From the NCBI GenBank assembly GCA_949128115.1, contig OX421967.1, positions 23,700,635-23,764,634 of the forward strand: a stretch of DNA of 64,000 bases, given 5' to 3'. Of the stretch, positions 1-11,547 are shown one piece after another. This stretch comes from Anaspis maculata. Its lineage: Eukaryota > Arthropoda > Insecta > Coleoptera > Scraptiidae. The notes beneath the pieces were generated by a model that was not told the origin of the DNA, did not search any database, and was given only the letters and a program-made list of their open reading frames with translations. The position numbers and the translations under genes are program-made. Each line of letters begins with the position of its first letter. Position 1 is the stretch's first letter.

Positions 1-168
1 GACCCCATGGATGTTGGTCATTGTTTCAAAGAGATTCGGAAAAATTTCCAGTTCAGTGGAGGAAAGCATTCACCGTCGTTGGTGTTAGGCCCTGACAACC
101 AAATAAAACTATTAAAATAAAGTTAGGATGCTACTAATGAACTTTTCAACGTTTTCTGCGAAAAATAT
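1..168. other. no feature seen
   Basis: No coding, RNA or repeat signal was recognised in this AT-rich stretch before the first TIR element. Confidence 0.5.
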
Positions 169-837
169 ATAGTGGGTGATTCAAAAGTGTCGGACCAAAC
201 AAATACACGGTATACGGAATCTTCTGGAAGCCCACAAAAATAATTAAAGAAAATGTTCGACTTTTACTTTTGAAGTTATGAAGAGTCAAATAGTGGTCCT
301 TTTGACCCCTCTATTTTCGTTGTTACAAAAGATTGTTGACAACTGTTAGTTGTTGCAAGAACTTTGAGCAAAAAATATCAACTACTGTGTGGACTGGGTG
401 CTACGTTTCCATTCGCTATACAGGGTGATTCATGAAGTAAAAAGTCCAATTTCTCTAAAAAAAGTCCCCCAAAAAAATTCCTCGCCACAAGACCATGTTA
501 TCTTCGGCTCCACATCGGTTGAGGGACCAACCGAATGGTTCAGAGGCATTTTTGGAAAAAAAATTTGAGGTATGTGAATCACCAGTCACCCTGTATAGAA
601 AATAAAAACCCAATACATATCCAGTGGTTGATTTTTCTTGCTTATAATTCTGTCACCATTAGTTTATTGAACTCTTTATAAATAACGGAACAGGGAGGGT
701 TTGGAGGACCACCCTTTGACCCTTCATAACTTCAAAAATTAAAGACCAATATTTTGTTTGAGTTTTCTTCTGGGCCACATAAATAATTCCATGTACTGTA
801 CTTTGTTTTGGTCCGACACTTTTGAATCACCCTGTAT
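169..837. mobile_element. TIR element, GGGTGATTCAAAAGTGTCGG ends
   Basis: The two ends are inverted copies of each other over about 140 bp. The left arm runs from GTGGGTGATTCAAAAGTGTC and the right arm ends with the reverse complement next to CCCTGTATA. TATA borders both ends. There is no transposase frame, so this is a non-autonomous element. It belongs to the loose CAGGGTG-ended group that recurs through the window. A second, smaller element (421-593) sits in the middle. The superfamily is not assigned. Confidence 0.75.
421..593. mobile_element. small CAGGGTG-ended element nested in 169-837
   Basis: It begins CAGGGTGATTCA and ends TCACCCTG, with TATA directly on both sides (417-420 and 594-597). 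Removing it restores GC-TATA-GAA, as expected of an insertion into a TATA target. It is about 173 bp long, has short TIRs and no coding potential. Confidence 0.6.
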
Positions 838-1779
838 ACAAGTGTCGTATACCTCGTATACCTATTTGTAACCGGGATAAAAAAGTGCATTGATTGTGAA
901 AATGGCAATGATTCATTTTCCTAAGAAAGAAAAAAAAATGCGACACCTTGTGTATGGTATGAAATGGCAAATCGTTCTCGACATATTCACTATTCAGAGA
1001 CTACGGGAAAAATCGTTCGCAGTATATTTTTTAATTATCGTAACGGGAAAGAGTTTTTAAAGGGAGTTGATATCCATCTCGCGTGAACACCTGTCATATA
1101 ATTACGTTAATTTTTTTATCCTTATCGGCACTTTTTATGGCAACAGCAATATATATTTCTTTTATGTTTCAAATGCAGTGAAAAGTTTTAATTTTTACAG
1201 CACAACACCCAGATTCACTTTACCGGAAATCTCGACTATTGTGCTGTCGTCCATTCGATTAAACAACTTGAAATACTTACTTCAAATTATCAATTACGTC
1301 AAATTGGCCGCCATATTGAATTTTTCATACAATTGATCCGATTTGAATGAAACATGGAACCTACCTATGTTTCGTGTGGATCGAGTTTTTTCATCAACTG
1401 AAAGCTACCCACACATTTGGGGCAGTGAGCTAGACAGAACTTTTCATGACTAGAGTTGTAGGGTCGCTATCTGTCATCCGAAAAAAATGTGGCCAGTTTA
1501 AAATGCTTCTGAGCAACTATAATCAAGTTTTCTTTTCAAGCAGCATTTTTTTTTGGTCCAAAACAGTTCTATTAATTTCCATAATTAATGCCTGGGTTGC
1601 ACTAAGAAAATAATCCAATCCTGGTAGGTTGATGATGGGAAATGCAAAAGATCTAGCTAATCAATCAGTGGATCATTTTCTTTTGTGAAACCCTCTAATA
1701 TTCACCAACGAGTACCGAGTTCGATCGTACAAAAAATCTTAAATAACTACGTATTAAGAAATGCAATGCAAAAACAATA
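838..1779. other. no feature seen
   Basis: AT-rich unique-looking sequence. An 89-codon open stretch at 1067-1336 has neither codon character nor recognisable motifs and is not called as a gene. Confidence 0.45.
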
Positions 1780-2100
1780 ATATTGTTACGAGCGGCGATC
1801 CTGTGCATCCGGGTAAACACGCGATCTTTCTGGATTCTTCCTTCCATCATGTAGCAGTGTAGATACAAGTGGGTGCTCTGGACGTTTCCATAAGTATACG
1901 CGATGGCTTGACATCGGGAACCTTCAACGCTCGATCAAAACACATCTGTCCATTTTGGCGGAGGTGCAGATTCCAGAACACACGGAAAGCACGCGAAAGG
2001 TGTGTATGACTATTCAGGAGTTGTCTAGAAACAGCATATGCCGGGCCACTATGGAAATTGCTGGAAGATGATGGAAAGTTCGGGAACACTATTCGGAGGC

Positions 2101-2107
2101 CTATATA
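2101..2107 (+). promoter_or_regulatory. TATA box of the solo LTR
   Basis: CTATATAAG lies about 140 bp before the AATAAA signal inside the LTR, in the normal position for retroelement transcription. Whether it still drives transcription is not known. Confidence 0.55.
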
Positions 2108-2239
2108 AGGCATCAACCATCAGCTCACGGGGAGTATTGAATTGGAATGCGAAGTGGTAGCGAGCGGATAAAAGCGAAGCACCTGCGATATATTCCAAGT
2201 AGATAATTGTTGGCGTGTAATTATTGTTGTACGCAGTAT

Positions 2240-2245
2240 AATAAA
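2240..2245 (+). promoter_or_regulatory. polyadenylation signal of the solo LTR
   Basis: AATAAA lies downstream of the TATA box and about 70 bp before the LTR end, followed by a GTGTGTG-like stretch typical of a downstream element. Confidence 0.5.
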
Positions 2246-2317
2246 CAGTGTGTGTTTTAAAACGATCGTCTCAATTATATTTGAACCCGTACGCACGTAA
2301 TACATACGTAACAATAT

Positions 2318-3396
2318 ATTATCTTATTACTGCATTTGCTTATTTTTGACCGACCCTATACCTACACACAAGAAAATCGTAAAACCGCTAATCTCTCGCA
2401 GCAGGTATTGAAAACAGCGGACTATCAAACTCACCGCACGCCAGATTCTCAATGCCTTGTCGGGGAAACAAAACCACTAAAGACAATAACAGCACAACAA
2501 TAATAATTGTGAGCGCACGGTTGATTCGATCGTTTTCGAAACTGAATACCTACTTTCTATAAACGTATAACATAATATGTAATATAGATAAATAGGTACA
2601 GAGGAGATTAATGGGCTGGGAATCAAATATTTCATCATACCGACTCGTCAAAAAACAAATAAAGTTCGTCAAGCTCATTTCCGGAAAAAATGAAGTGGAT
2701 GGAAAATCAAGCCACTTCTAGAAACATATGAAAATTTCCGGACCTCTCCAGTTCGAGTCGCAGATTATCATTTCCCTTGAATTGCGTGTTACAATCATTA
2801 AATTAATAAAGTAGAAACTTTATATGATATTTTGAAAAATAATTATTCTGATAGGTATTCAGGTAAGTCTATTAACCCGAACTAATAAAATTTGTAACAA
2901 CGTTGAACTGAAACAAAGTAGGTACAAAAATAATATTACATAAAATTAACATAATCTTCAAGGACGTTGCAGGAAGGATGTTGCGATGAGAGGTTCCGCG
3001 GCAGACATGACGACTTCTTTCTAGGCCTAGTGTTCCCAAGATTTTATGATAATCCCTGATGGAGACTCCGACTGGGGAATAAGCCACAAACCCGGAGACT
3101 CCTACTGGAGAATTAGCCACAAACCCGTACAATTGAAGAGTCGTTTCGAGAGCTTGCCTTGCCTGATCCTCAGCGAAGCTGCTGTTCTATTTTTATAGCT
3201 CTTTTAATTAAACTAGACAAAGTCAATACGTCGTTCCCAAAAATTTTGCCTAATTCATATTTGACTAACTTTGAATGCTATACAACCAATTTGAATTCTG
3301 TCAGAAGTGTTTGCCAGCACTATCTTTCAACTTGCAGTCTGTTAGTGTTTTGCAAGACACTAGATACTTCATACAAAGTTTGTTAGTTTGTTTTAA
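2318..3396. other. no gene seen; contains a 33-bp duplication
   Basis: Apart from the tandem pair at 3061-3126, nothing was recognised. Short open stretches on both strands (for example 2872-3132 minus) are explained by the duplication and AT content. Confidence 0.4.
3061..3126. repeat. 33-bp tandem duplication
   Basis: Two adjacent 33-bp units begin GGAGACTCC and end GCCACAAACCC, with a few substitutions. The unit is a multiple of three, so it creates a repeated peptide on the minus strand, but there is no other support for coding. Confidence 0.8.
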
Positions 3397-3975
3397 GTTG
3401 AAAAAAACCCGACCTTTTTGGTTCTGCAGTGATAATTGTTTTACGTTGACCGAGTTCTCAAATTTGAGGCTCATATTGAGGCTGAAACTTCAAATAAAGA
3501 GACCCGACGATCAGTACTGAGCAAAAACAAACATTAAAAAATCAAGGGTTCCATCAAATTTGTCCTAAGGTTGTTGGTTCTAGCCAAAAATTATGGGTAA
3601 AAGAATACAATTTACAGACAGACAAGGCAGTATAAGTTACTCATTGTTCTAATTTTCCTAGTGTTGTTTACAATCATTTTTAGGTGACCAAGGGGCTGCC
3701 TCATGTTATCAAACATACAGTTTGTATTAACTATAATAGAATAATTTATTCCTCCGAGAGAAAATTCTTCTCCAAGATGGAACTTCGGTTCCAGATTTGG
3801 GTCACCTTTGATGAAATCCTTGATTTTAAATGTTTGTGATTGATCAATTCTGATCCACGGGTCTCTCTACCTAAACTTTGGGCTTCAATATGCGAACCCC
3901 AAATTTTGAAAATTGGTCAACGCAGAAAAAGTTATCACTGCACAACCATAAGGTGATTTTTTGTGATCACCCTGT
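3397..3975. mobile_element. degenerate long-TIR element
   Basis: Sequence 3397-3600 is matched in inverted orientation by about 3770-3975. Shared blocks include the CAGTGATAA, CGTTGACC and GAGACCCG segments. The right end reads TGATCACCCTGTGG, a decayed form of the CAGGGTG terminus seen elsewhere. The arms differ at many sites, so the copy is old. It has no coding frame. Confidence 0.6.
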
Positions 3976-4380
3976 GGATAAAGAAGATAAACGGAAAATT
4001 CGATATTTGAAAGTTAGAATTCGATTTTTATTTTAACGGGATGCTTTCTGACTGTTGACAAATGATGCACTGTTTTATTCAACACCCTGTATAAACTTTA
4101 TGTTAAGTTCCGCAAAACACGAACTAACAGCTGGAAAATACTGCTAGAAAACATTTTCAACAGAATCCATATTAGTCGTAGCAAACCAAAGTTGCATCAA
4201 ATTTAAAAAGGGCAAAATTTTCGGCAAGCGTAGTCAAAGGTTGGTGATGTACATATTTGTTGTTTAAACTTGCTTATATTTGACCGATTGTCCTCAAACG
4301 CAACAGGTGTCGAGACGAAATATTAACATTATAGCTAATACCGATTACCGCCGAAATAGGCATGATTGGATTAGCGAACT
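3976..4380. other. no gene; short dispersed-repeat fragments
   Basis: A CACCCTGTATAA terminus remnant lies near 4080. About 4282-4320 is an inverted match to the 66-bp repeat that flanks the SINE at 13.2-13.5 kb (core GATTGTCCTCAAA). Nothing else was recognised. Confidence 0.45.
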
Positions 4381-4894
4381 CGATTTATCTTGCACCTGCA
4401 TGAACTCTTGATAAATCATGAGACGTCAGTTATGATTTTGATCGAAGTGTCCCTTCGGGAGGGGAAGGATTAGATTTGGAAATTGATGAAAAATTCTATT
4501 GAGTTAGGCATTGAGCAAGCATCTTGCTTCCATTGTTGGGCCGACAAAACCATCAGTGACAGGTTACATTTCCAAGGTGATGAAATAATTCAAAAGGTGG
4601 AACTAGGTATAGCTAACTGTTGTGATATCTCAAAAATGAAATGCTGGTACCACACAAGGGGGTTTACGGAGCCCCAAACAACACTTGAAGACACAAAAAA
4701 TCGGGGTGCAGTGTTGCCTTTAATGATGCAACTTGAATTATTGTTTAAAAAATAACTGGTGAAAATCAGTTCATAAATTGAAAACCTGGGGCAGAGTTCT
4801 AATTAACTGCAATTCAGGGCCCCTAAGTGACCTGTGAAATGAGGCTTCGAGGCCATCATAATGTGAAGTTTGAACCACACCTAACGGCACTATA

Positions 4895-5813
4895 CGAGGG
4901 TCGTTTGATAAGTCTTTAGAATGGACATGAAGAAACATTTTTTTGGGTCAAAATTAGTTTTATTTCTCAACATAGTCTCATTTTAGCTCTATACACTTGG
5001 TCCAACGATGTTCAAGTCTTTTCATTCCTTCGCTATTGTATGATTTCTCGAGACCCTCAAAATATCCGTTTTCGGCGTCGATTTTTTCATAATTCGATGT
5101 GAATTTCTTTCCACCGAGCCAAATTTTCAGTATTGGAAGTAGGGAAAAGTCACATGGGGCTTAATCTGGAGAATACGACGGGTGGGGAACGAATTCGAAG
5201 TTAAATTCGGGCATTTTTGCCATTGCAACGGAATGTCCATTCGAGTGCGCTTTTGGTCAATTTTCAGCAATCGCGGCACCCATCGCGCCGATAGCTTCTT
5301 CTTTTGCAAATGTTCATGCAGATGTTGAATACACGTTCAGTTGAGATGCCCCCAGCTTTAGCAATCTCGCGCACCTCCACTTTACGGTCGTCTAACACAA
5401 TACCATGGATTTTGTGGACCATTTCTGCTGTTGTGACCTCATTTGGCCTTCCAGATCGTGGTTCATCAGTCGGGCTCGTACGACCTCGGTTAAATTTTTT
5501 GTACCAATTAAAACAGTTGAGTTCGATGAAGCAGATTCCCCTAAAGTTCTCGTGAAGTCTTCAATTATTTGTGAAGACTTCAGGCCTTTCGAAAAATAAT
5601 ATTTGATTACAGAGCGAATCTCATTTTTCTCCATTTTCGCAAAATACCAGGGGTCGTGTATCTCAAATGGGCCCCAAAGATGAACTATTTGACGTATATG
5701 TCTAAAATTTTATATTTGGGCAATCTAAGCTTGCTAGATTTCAGTGAACATAGGAACTCCGTGCTAGTGCCGCTATTTCAGTGTTATTCTAAAGATATGT
5801 CAAACGACCCTCG
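4895..5813 (-). mobile_element. mariner-family element, internally deleted
   Basis: The ends are CGAGGGTCGTTTGATAAG and its inverted partner CAAACGACCCTCG, each next to TA (4893-4894 and 5814-5815), the Tc1/mariner target duplication. Total length is 919 bp, against about 1.3 kb for a full mariner. The transposase remnant runs on the minus strand. The undisturbed site is visible in the second R-family copy near 63620, which confirms a clean TA insertion. Confidence 0.9.
5127..5634 (-). pseudogene. mariner transposase remnant
   Basis: Reading from 5634 downward, the frame starts MEKNEIRSVIKYYF and continues KGLKSSQIIEDFTRTLGESA. This is the N-terminal helix-turn-helix region of mariner transposases, which binds the TIR. 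The frame then degrades and ends near 5392. A second frame (5309-5127) carries ARWVPRLL followed by DQKRTRMD, the linker region that normally precedes the catalytic domain. The full protein is about 345 residues. Here the middle is frameshifted and most of the DDD catalytic domain is deleted, so no active enzyme can be made. This is a dead copy that can only have been moved by a related transposase acting in trans. Confidence 0.85.
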
Positions 5814-6183
5814 TAGCTATGAAAACTAAAAAAACGAGAGGGGGGCTCAGTGGAGCTCCAAGAGACACCCATAGACACCAGGGAGCCTATAGGGCTTCAA
5901 CCAGCTTACGGAGACACAAGGGCGCCGTTTTGGCCTGAAACGGCAAAATCTGATAGTCACAGGTGACCACATTAGGCCGTGAACGGCAGGAAGACACATG
6001 GGGCCCTGGTACCGAATCATACAAGGGAACTGCAGACATTAAAGCTTGCACGTACTTATACGTAAACAGGATGGGTATACTGGAGTTGCTAAAGCTATAG
6101 AAAACACAAGGGGGTTTACGGAGCCCCAAACAACACTTGAAGACACACAGGATCGGGGCGCACTGTTGCCTTGAATGATGCAT

Positions 6184-6980
6184 GAAGGTACAAAAGAAAA
6201 CACCGAGAACCTGCCGAGAACAGCATCCATATTGTCACTTAGACATAGATACGATTCGTAACAAAAAGAAAATTTAATAGGCCAAAAGCCGAGGAACAGG
6301 CAAGCTCGACTGAAATCGGCCAAGAAAATTTTTGAAAATCCATAGCGCTTGTTCGGAAAATGGTGGGAAACTCGAACTTCAGCATTAGTTTAATTCTTTG
6401 GTATTGTTCCTTCCTGTTGAGTTTGCTTCAAATCTGTTGTATAGATTTTGAATAATTATTGAAAGGCAAAGTTTCAGACTTTGGAATTTTTTATAATTTG
6501 TACCGGTGGGGAAATATTTTTAACTGTTCTGGATACAGTTTTTCAAGGGCTTTCAAATGACATATCACAAGTCAAGTTCCGTGAGATTTAGCTTCTGTCA
6601 TTTTCTGATAGTGACATATTTGTTTGACAGATGTCAGCCAAAAACTAATCCGATCATTCCATAGTGAAACCATGCCCGCATACCAATTTTCAAGTCGATC
6701 GGATCAACGGTTCGGCAGTTATCGTGGAAGATTACAGACAGACACACAGACATACGGACAGACATCATTCTGGAAATTGTCTTGATCGTCTTAGGGATCT
6801 CAAAATGGATCTATCCTCTCTATGGAGAATATCCCTATTCAGTTGGGCGTAGTTTATAAAGGACGATGGACGAAAAGGGATTGTTCGTAATAGACCCTTT
6901 GATCTTGGTTGGGGTGGAATAATTTGAACTGAATATTCAAACTTTAAAGTACCTGATTGTTGATGGCTTTATGTAGGATA
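6184..6980. other. no gene; possible R-family flank and a (CAGA)n run
   Basis: About 6690-6730 (GATCGGATCAACGGTTCGGC) resembles 62715-62750, so R-family sequence may extend here. A short CAGA/CACA-rich microsatellite lies at about 6733-6768. No coding evidence was seen. Confidence 0.45.
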
Positions 6981-6982
6981 TA

Positions 6983-7642
6983 CAGGGTGATAAAGAAAGC
7001 AATGCAAAAAACACCTGACTTTTGCAAGCTCCGTTTTACGAGAACAGAATTTTGTAAGTCACATTTTTGGAAAGCATACATCAATATCTCGAAACCGTTT
7101 TGGACTTCTTGATCGTATTTTGCTTTTTTCAAAAAGTTACTGATTTATTTGTTATTGAAGGATTGAAAATTGAGCAGTGAAACAAGCACCCATGATGGGA
7201 CAAACTCTCGGACAAACTGGTAACTATGGAAATCTTAATGCAACGGATACTTGCCATTGGTGAATTTTGAACCACCCTGGGCCATTTAACATGTACCTAA
7301 TTCAATGTCGCAGCATGCTTGATTTGCCATAGTCACGGAAGAGGTCCAGGTCCTACCACTTCTGAGGGTCACTGGGATCAAATTGTTTCATGGTACATAT
7401 TTGATACAGCTATTGTGTACGTTCCTGTCGAGTTTCAAGGGTGAGCAAGACCTTCCCTCGCAATCAGCACCAAAAAATTCACAAATCACAAGAAAATCAA
7501 TAACTCTTTGGAAAAAAGCGACCAAAAGTCCAAAATCGTTTCCCTTATCAAAAATGTGACAAAAACATTCTGTGACTTATTTTCTCAAAACGGGACCTCG
7601 CTAAAAGCAAGTCATTTTCGCACTTCCTCCATTGTCACCCTG
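6983..7642. mobile_element. CAGGGTG-ended TIR element
   Basis: The left end is CAGGGTGATAAAGAAAGC and the right end TCCATTGTCACCCTG. Both are flanked by TATA (6979-6982 and 7643-7646). The arms match in inverted orientation over roughly 90 bp, including CTTTTGC/GCAAGTC and TTCTGTGACTTA-type blocks. The 660-bp body has no long open frame. It is a non-autonomous relative of the elements at 169-837 and 45385-47261. Confidence 0.75.
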
Positions 7643-8099
7643 TATATTGTAATCAGGTTGACTAACAGGTGATCTAAGATGGTACCTTGTTGTAAGAAAT
7701 TTTTCTATCGAGCACCACAAAAATTTTCAAATCTTTTCTCTAGACGTCCTCATTTTAACCGAAGCAAAATTTCTCCAATTTATATAAGTATACACAGGCA
7801 TTTATTGTAACATTGTCCGTCAGTTCCACAAAAAAGATGATCAGCGATCAAGGCTGATTGCAGATTAACTGAACTTTTTTCTGTTGGATGCTAGATGATT
7901 ACTCACAAAAAATGCATGAAATCTGTACTAGACCCATCATCTTTCCATTATTGAGGGATAAACCAGCATTTCCATAGATCAGTCAGCTACAAATTGACAA
8001 ACAAAAATCGCAAATCAACTAATCTCGAATTATCTGTTTTGTGGAACCGACGGTGTGCCAAACAAAAACCTCTGGATTTCCGATTAAAATTATTGAGAA
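7643..8099. other. no feature seen
   Basis: AT-rich sequence without recognised genes or repeats. The 75-codon open stretch at 7994-8221 runs into the SINE and is not considered coding. Confidence 0.4.
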
Positions 8100-8291
8100 C
8101 TAACGGAATTAGCAATAGCTGTGGTGCGAAAGGCTCCAGGTTCGATTCCTGGTCTTGTCTGGGTGTTGTGTACGTCTATGATTTGCGCTTGTTATGGATT
8201 TTTCAGCTGTTTGTATATTGATAATAAAGCTCAAAAACTCTTATGGCGTGAGAAGCCGATAAAGAGAAAAACATTTATTAAAAAAAAAAAT
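8100..8291 (+). mobile_element. tRNA-derived SINE, diverged
   Basis: A perfect RNA polymerase III B box (GGTTCGATTCC, 8139-8149) sits in a T-arm-like context (CCAGG...CCTGG). An A-box-like TAGCAATAGCTG lies only about 30 bp upstream, so the anticodon region appears shortened. The body shares the order of motifs with the SINE at 13230-13399: a GTCTGGGTGTT block after the B box and GCCGATAA before an A-rich tail (8278-8290). It cannot be a working tRNA because the acceptor stem is not paired. Confidence 0.65.
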
Positions 8292-9404
8292 TCGCAATAG
8301 ATATTATGTTCAATTTGATTATTAATTGTACTGTGAATAAAATAGGATACATACCTCGGTGAAATGCCTCACTCCGCTGGCAGCCAGCGGCTGACTTCCT
8401 CACACTAATGTATCCCAACCCAGTTCCCTTGACAGTGGTTTTGCTAGACAGTGGATAGGGGCCGTGCAGTGAGAATCTCGTTACCTAATTTATACTTATC
8501 ACTATTATATGACAAAGCATTTGGTTAGATCATAGTCAGCATGCAGCTTGTTGCCTTCTGGCTATAGTGAAGCATTTTCCGCATCGGTATGTAATATAAG
8601 TCTAGGTAGGTAGGTAGGTACCAATTTCCACTTCCATGAAGAAAGAAAAATTGGACAAATTATCTAATCGAATTTCAAAATTGGAACATCGGCAAAATCA
8701 CAACCTTGAATTTTATTCAAGCCGTGGATTCAAGCCTTCACTGCCGCTAATTCCCGCGACATAATGAAAGCTTAATGGAATTGATCCGAGTATGCAGTGA
8801 AAACAACACAGATTTCCGTGACCATTTATGGCATGATGGTCATGAAGTCACAATACTTGCATAACCTGTGATCGTGCTGTGCATTAATAATGTTCTGAAT
8901 AAATAACGCGAATCGATATTTTCGAGTTTCAGATTTTTTAATCCAATTGTTACTGTCCGAGCTTCCGAGCACATAATTGAATACATTCCCCGATACATCC
9001 AATGTTTCTAATGCTGAAATAGGTACAAACATTAAACTTGATGAATATATAAAAACGCTAATCTGTGGTTAAAACAGTCTATGACAACGTTGAGATGACT
9101 GATGATTCAACGCCCACTTGGTTGATTACGTAAAGGTATTGAACGTGTTATTGAATCATAGGTTTTCATTTTACTAAGTACACTAAAAAAAATGCATTAG
9201 CTTTAGCCTCGGTTTTGGCGCTATAGGTAAGATAAGAATGTTTGTGGATCGCATTATCAGGTGTAGTTTCCTAGATCATCTGATCCCATAAACCTTGTCT
9301 CATATCAAAGTAAACATCACTACGCCTACGGTTGGAATCAAGTGATATGTAGGTATATTTACAACAAAGTACGAGTGTTGAAATAAAGTACGAATTTAAA
9401 ATTT
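8292..9404. other. no gene; short (AGGT)n microsatellite
   Basis: Unique-looking sequence with an AGGT run at 8603-8622 and a short GC hairpin near 8380 (CCGCTGGCAGCCAGCGG). No convincing frames were seen. Confidence 0.4.
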
Positions 9405-9490
9405 TGAACTGTAGTTAGCTATGATATTGAGAACGTACGTCCGCGACTTGATTCAAAATGCGCCCTTGAGATGGTTGACCAGGCAACGCA
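9405..9490. repeat. dispersed repeat, partner at 10385-10490
   Basis: Both copies share the order AGCTA..., ACGT(A)CGTCCGC/ATGTCCGCTACTTGATTCAAA, then a GCGC segment. The two lie 1 kb apart in the same orientation. Family unknown. Confidence 0.5.
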
Positions 9491-10384
9491 GGGAGACGAA
9501 TCGAGTTGCTATAGCTCCAATCAAAATTTTAGAAAACACCCGGAACTTGAGTAAATGACATTTGAAATCAAATACTTAGTTTAATACTGATAATTCTTTG
9601 ATTTTTCACAACCCGGCCACTTCCGAAGAGTATCGGTATCTAACTCCATTGTAGTGTAGGCTCGTACGACATAATTGTTTAGATAGAAGAAGTCTTTTGG
9701 AACTTTGCCACCGGGAAATTGATTTTGGAGATTATATGGCTAAGGCGCTTTTCTCCAGAGTTGAAACAATTTTAAAATCACGCAAGTTTCTAAATTGGGT
9801 CAAGACGGCGGCGCATGTGACATTTGCTGCTAGATCCGCAGGACGAACCGGACGGTTACAAGGGAAAGGTACAGCGTACTGGCACGGCCCAGAATGTATA
9901 CTGGTACATTGTTATGTGCACGCAAAGCTGCAAATTACCTTGTAGAGATTCAATTAATCTAGGATATAGCATAGTTTCTATAAAAAAAAATTGAAAACGT
10001 ACTTATTCAAAAAATAAGAAACCACAACAATTTTGAAAAAAAAAGCGTAAGTGCTACTTTGTAGTATGGTCATCGCCGTGGTTTATTTTAAGAAACGTGG
10101 AGTTTCAGAAACCGACGCGAGTATTTCAAGTGGGCTGCGACGAGGTTCCTGTGTGTGGCATCTGCCCACTCTGGAGATCTAAAACACTGCCGTAATGAAT
10201 GTCGTAAAAATTACTTTTAATCTAGTGGTATGGTAGTAACATTTTATAGTTGGATGTAGAAAAGCAGAAGGGGGATTTTAGAGCCCTGTCAGATTGCTAC
10301 GGTGCTAGAGTTTGTTACTGGAAGATTTTCATGATCGTTTCATTGGATACATGAAGTAGGAAGTGATACACCGGGTGCTTTTTA
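9491..10384. other. no gene; contains a short dispersed repeat
   Basis: Segment 10081-10125 (GTTTATTTTAAGAAACG, then GTTTCAGAAACCGAC) recurs at 39100-39145. The 82-codon stretch at 9697-9945 shows no recognisable domain. Confidence 0.45.
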
Positions 10385-10511
10385 AAACTGCGAATTAGAG
10401 CTAGCTGTGGAAGTGGAAACGTATGTCCGCTACTTGATTCAAATTGCGCTCAAAATTCTCTGATTGGCCAATTTAATATTCTTGACCTCTCAATTCTTTT
10501 TACTGCAGTTA

Positions 10512-10930
10512 ACGTCATCCTGCACAGCATCGAGGGAGAACATTTTCTGGGAAAACAGTGCCACCCAAATTCACCACTTCTCTCCCCCCACCCAAATTTC
10601 AAAATCCGAAATGACACTTCCTACTTCGTGATAGATCAAATTGAAAGGAATTGAATTCTCTTCCTGAATAAAATATTTGAAGATTTTCAAAAGCCCCTCT
10701 TCTCTCCTAAAATACTCAGAATGTCCAATTTAATGGGGGAGGGGTTGAAAATTTCCAAAAAATTATTTTCAGAAAGAAAATTCAATTTTCTTTGATTTGA
10801 TGTATCACAAAGTAAGTGATGTCTTGTTGAATTTTGAAGTTGGGGTGGGGGGGAGAGCAAAGAAGTGGATTTGGGTAGCACTTTTCCCACCGGAATTTTT
10901 CTTCTTCGATGCTATCTACGATGACGCTGA
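10512..10930. repeat. inverted repeat with G/C-rich arms
   Basis: GTCATCCTGCACAGCATCGA at the left is mirrored by TCGATGCTATCTACGATGAC at the right. In between, the CACCCAAATT, CTCCCCCCAC and TGTCCAATTTAATG segments pair across a centre near 10720. Half-copies of the same family follow at about 10975-11110 and occur again at 22545-23060. It is likely a non-autonomous long-TIR element. No coding frame was seen. Confidence 0.65.
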
Positions 10931-11547
10931 CTAAATCAGCGCAAATAATAAAGAGAATTAAGTGGTCCAAAATATGAAATGGGGCAGAGAATTTCATGGG
11001 GAAGGGGGTCGAAGTAAAAAATTCAAAATATTTTTTCCAGGCAGAGAATTTGATTCTCTTCAATTTGAGATGGTGGCATTTGGAATTTCAACGTTTGGGT
11101 GAGTGGGGGCGTGGGGGCGAGAGACCAGGGAGCTGAAGATAAAAACTCGCCAATGTATGTTTTCGATGTCCCCCTCGATATAAAATCGAATTGTATTTGC
11201 TCGAAGAAATATTCATTAAAAATCGGGAGTTTATAGGCGATTTCCATTTAAAAACCGCCACCTGGTGTAGAGCTCGGTACTTGATCGTGGAGGATTTTAT
11301 TGAGAGGAACACATACTCCAACGTCTAGTAGCCTAGGTGGGCACTAGTGAATACCTGCAATACCCACATTATTGACATGGAAATTTAACAAGTAGAAATA
11401 ATGTGAAAAGGGGTTTGCATTTGTGTCTTTTATTTCATGTTATGGTAAGCGTATTTAGCAGGCTTGCAATAGATCTAGCTCCAGAGGTGCGCAGCTGAAA
11501 GACTACGCCCCCAGCAATGCACTACAGTGCAGTAAAAAATACAACGT
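10931..11547. other. partial arm of the 10.5-kb repeat, then nothing recognised
   Basis: 10975-11110 resembles one arm of the preceding inverted repeat (GAATTTGATTCTCTTCAATTTGA). The rest shows no signal. Confidence 0.4.

Larger units (their letters stand above)
1784..2313 (+). mobile_element. solo LTR, Ty3/gypsy type
   Basis: This 530-bp unit begins TGTTACG and ends CGTAACA, so it has the short terminal inversion of an LTR. It is bordered by ATAT on both sides (1780-1783 and 2314-2317), a 4-bp duplication; several insect gypsy-group elements are known to target ATAT. Internally, a TATA box (about 2101-2107) lies before a probable start region, and AATAAA follows at 2240-2245, giving U3-R-U5 order on the plus strand. 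No primer-binding site, gag/pol or second LTR follows. The copy is therefore a solo LTR left by recombination between two LTRs. Confidence 0.85.
4425..6183. repeat. R-family dispersed repeat, copy 1, split by mariner
   Basis: This stretch matches 62260-63980 segment by segment: the GATCGAAGTGTCCCTTCGGG block (4440), the GGGCCGACA block, the block ending CGGCACTATA before the mariner, and after it the GGGGCTCAGTGG and GGTACCGAATCATACAAGGG blocks up to 6183. A short block (ACACAAGGGGGTTTACGGAG) occurs twice, at about 4655 and 6106. No protein was recognised. The nature of the family is unknown. Confidence 0.7.

Noticed and set aside
8109..8160. functional tRNA gene
   Set aside because: Only the T arm and B box are sound, and the anticodon region is missing.
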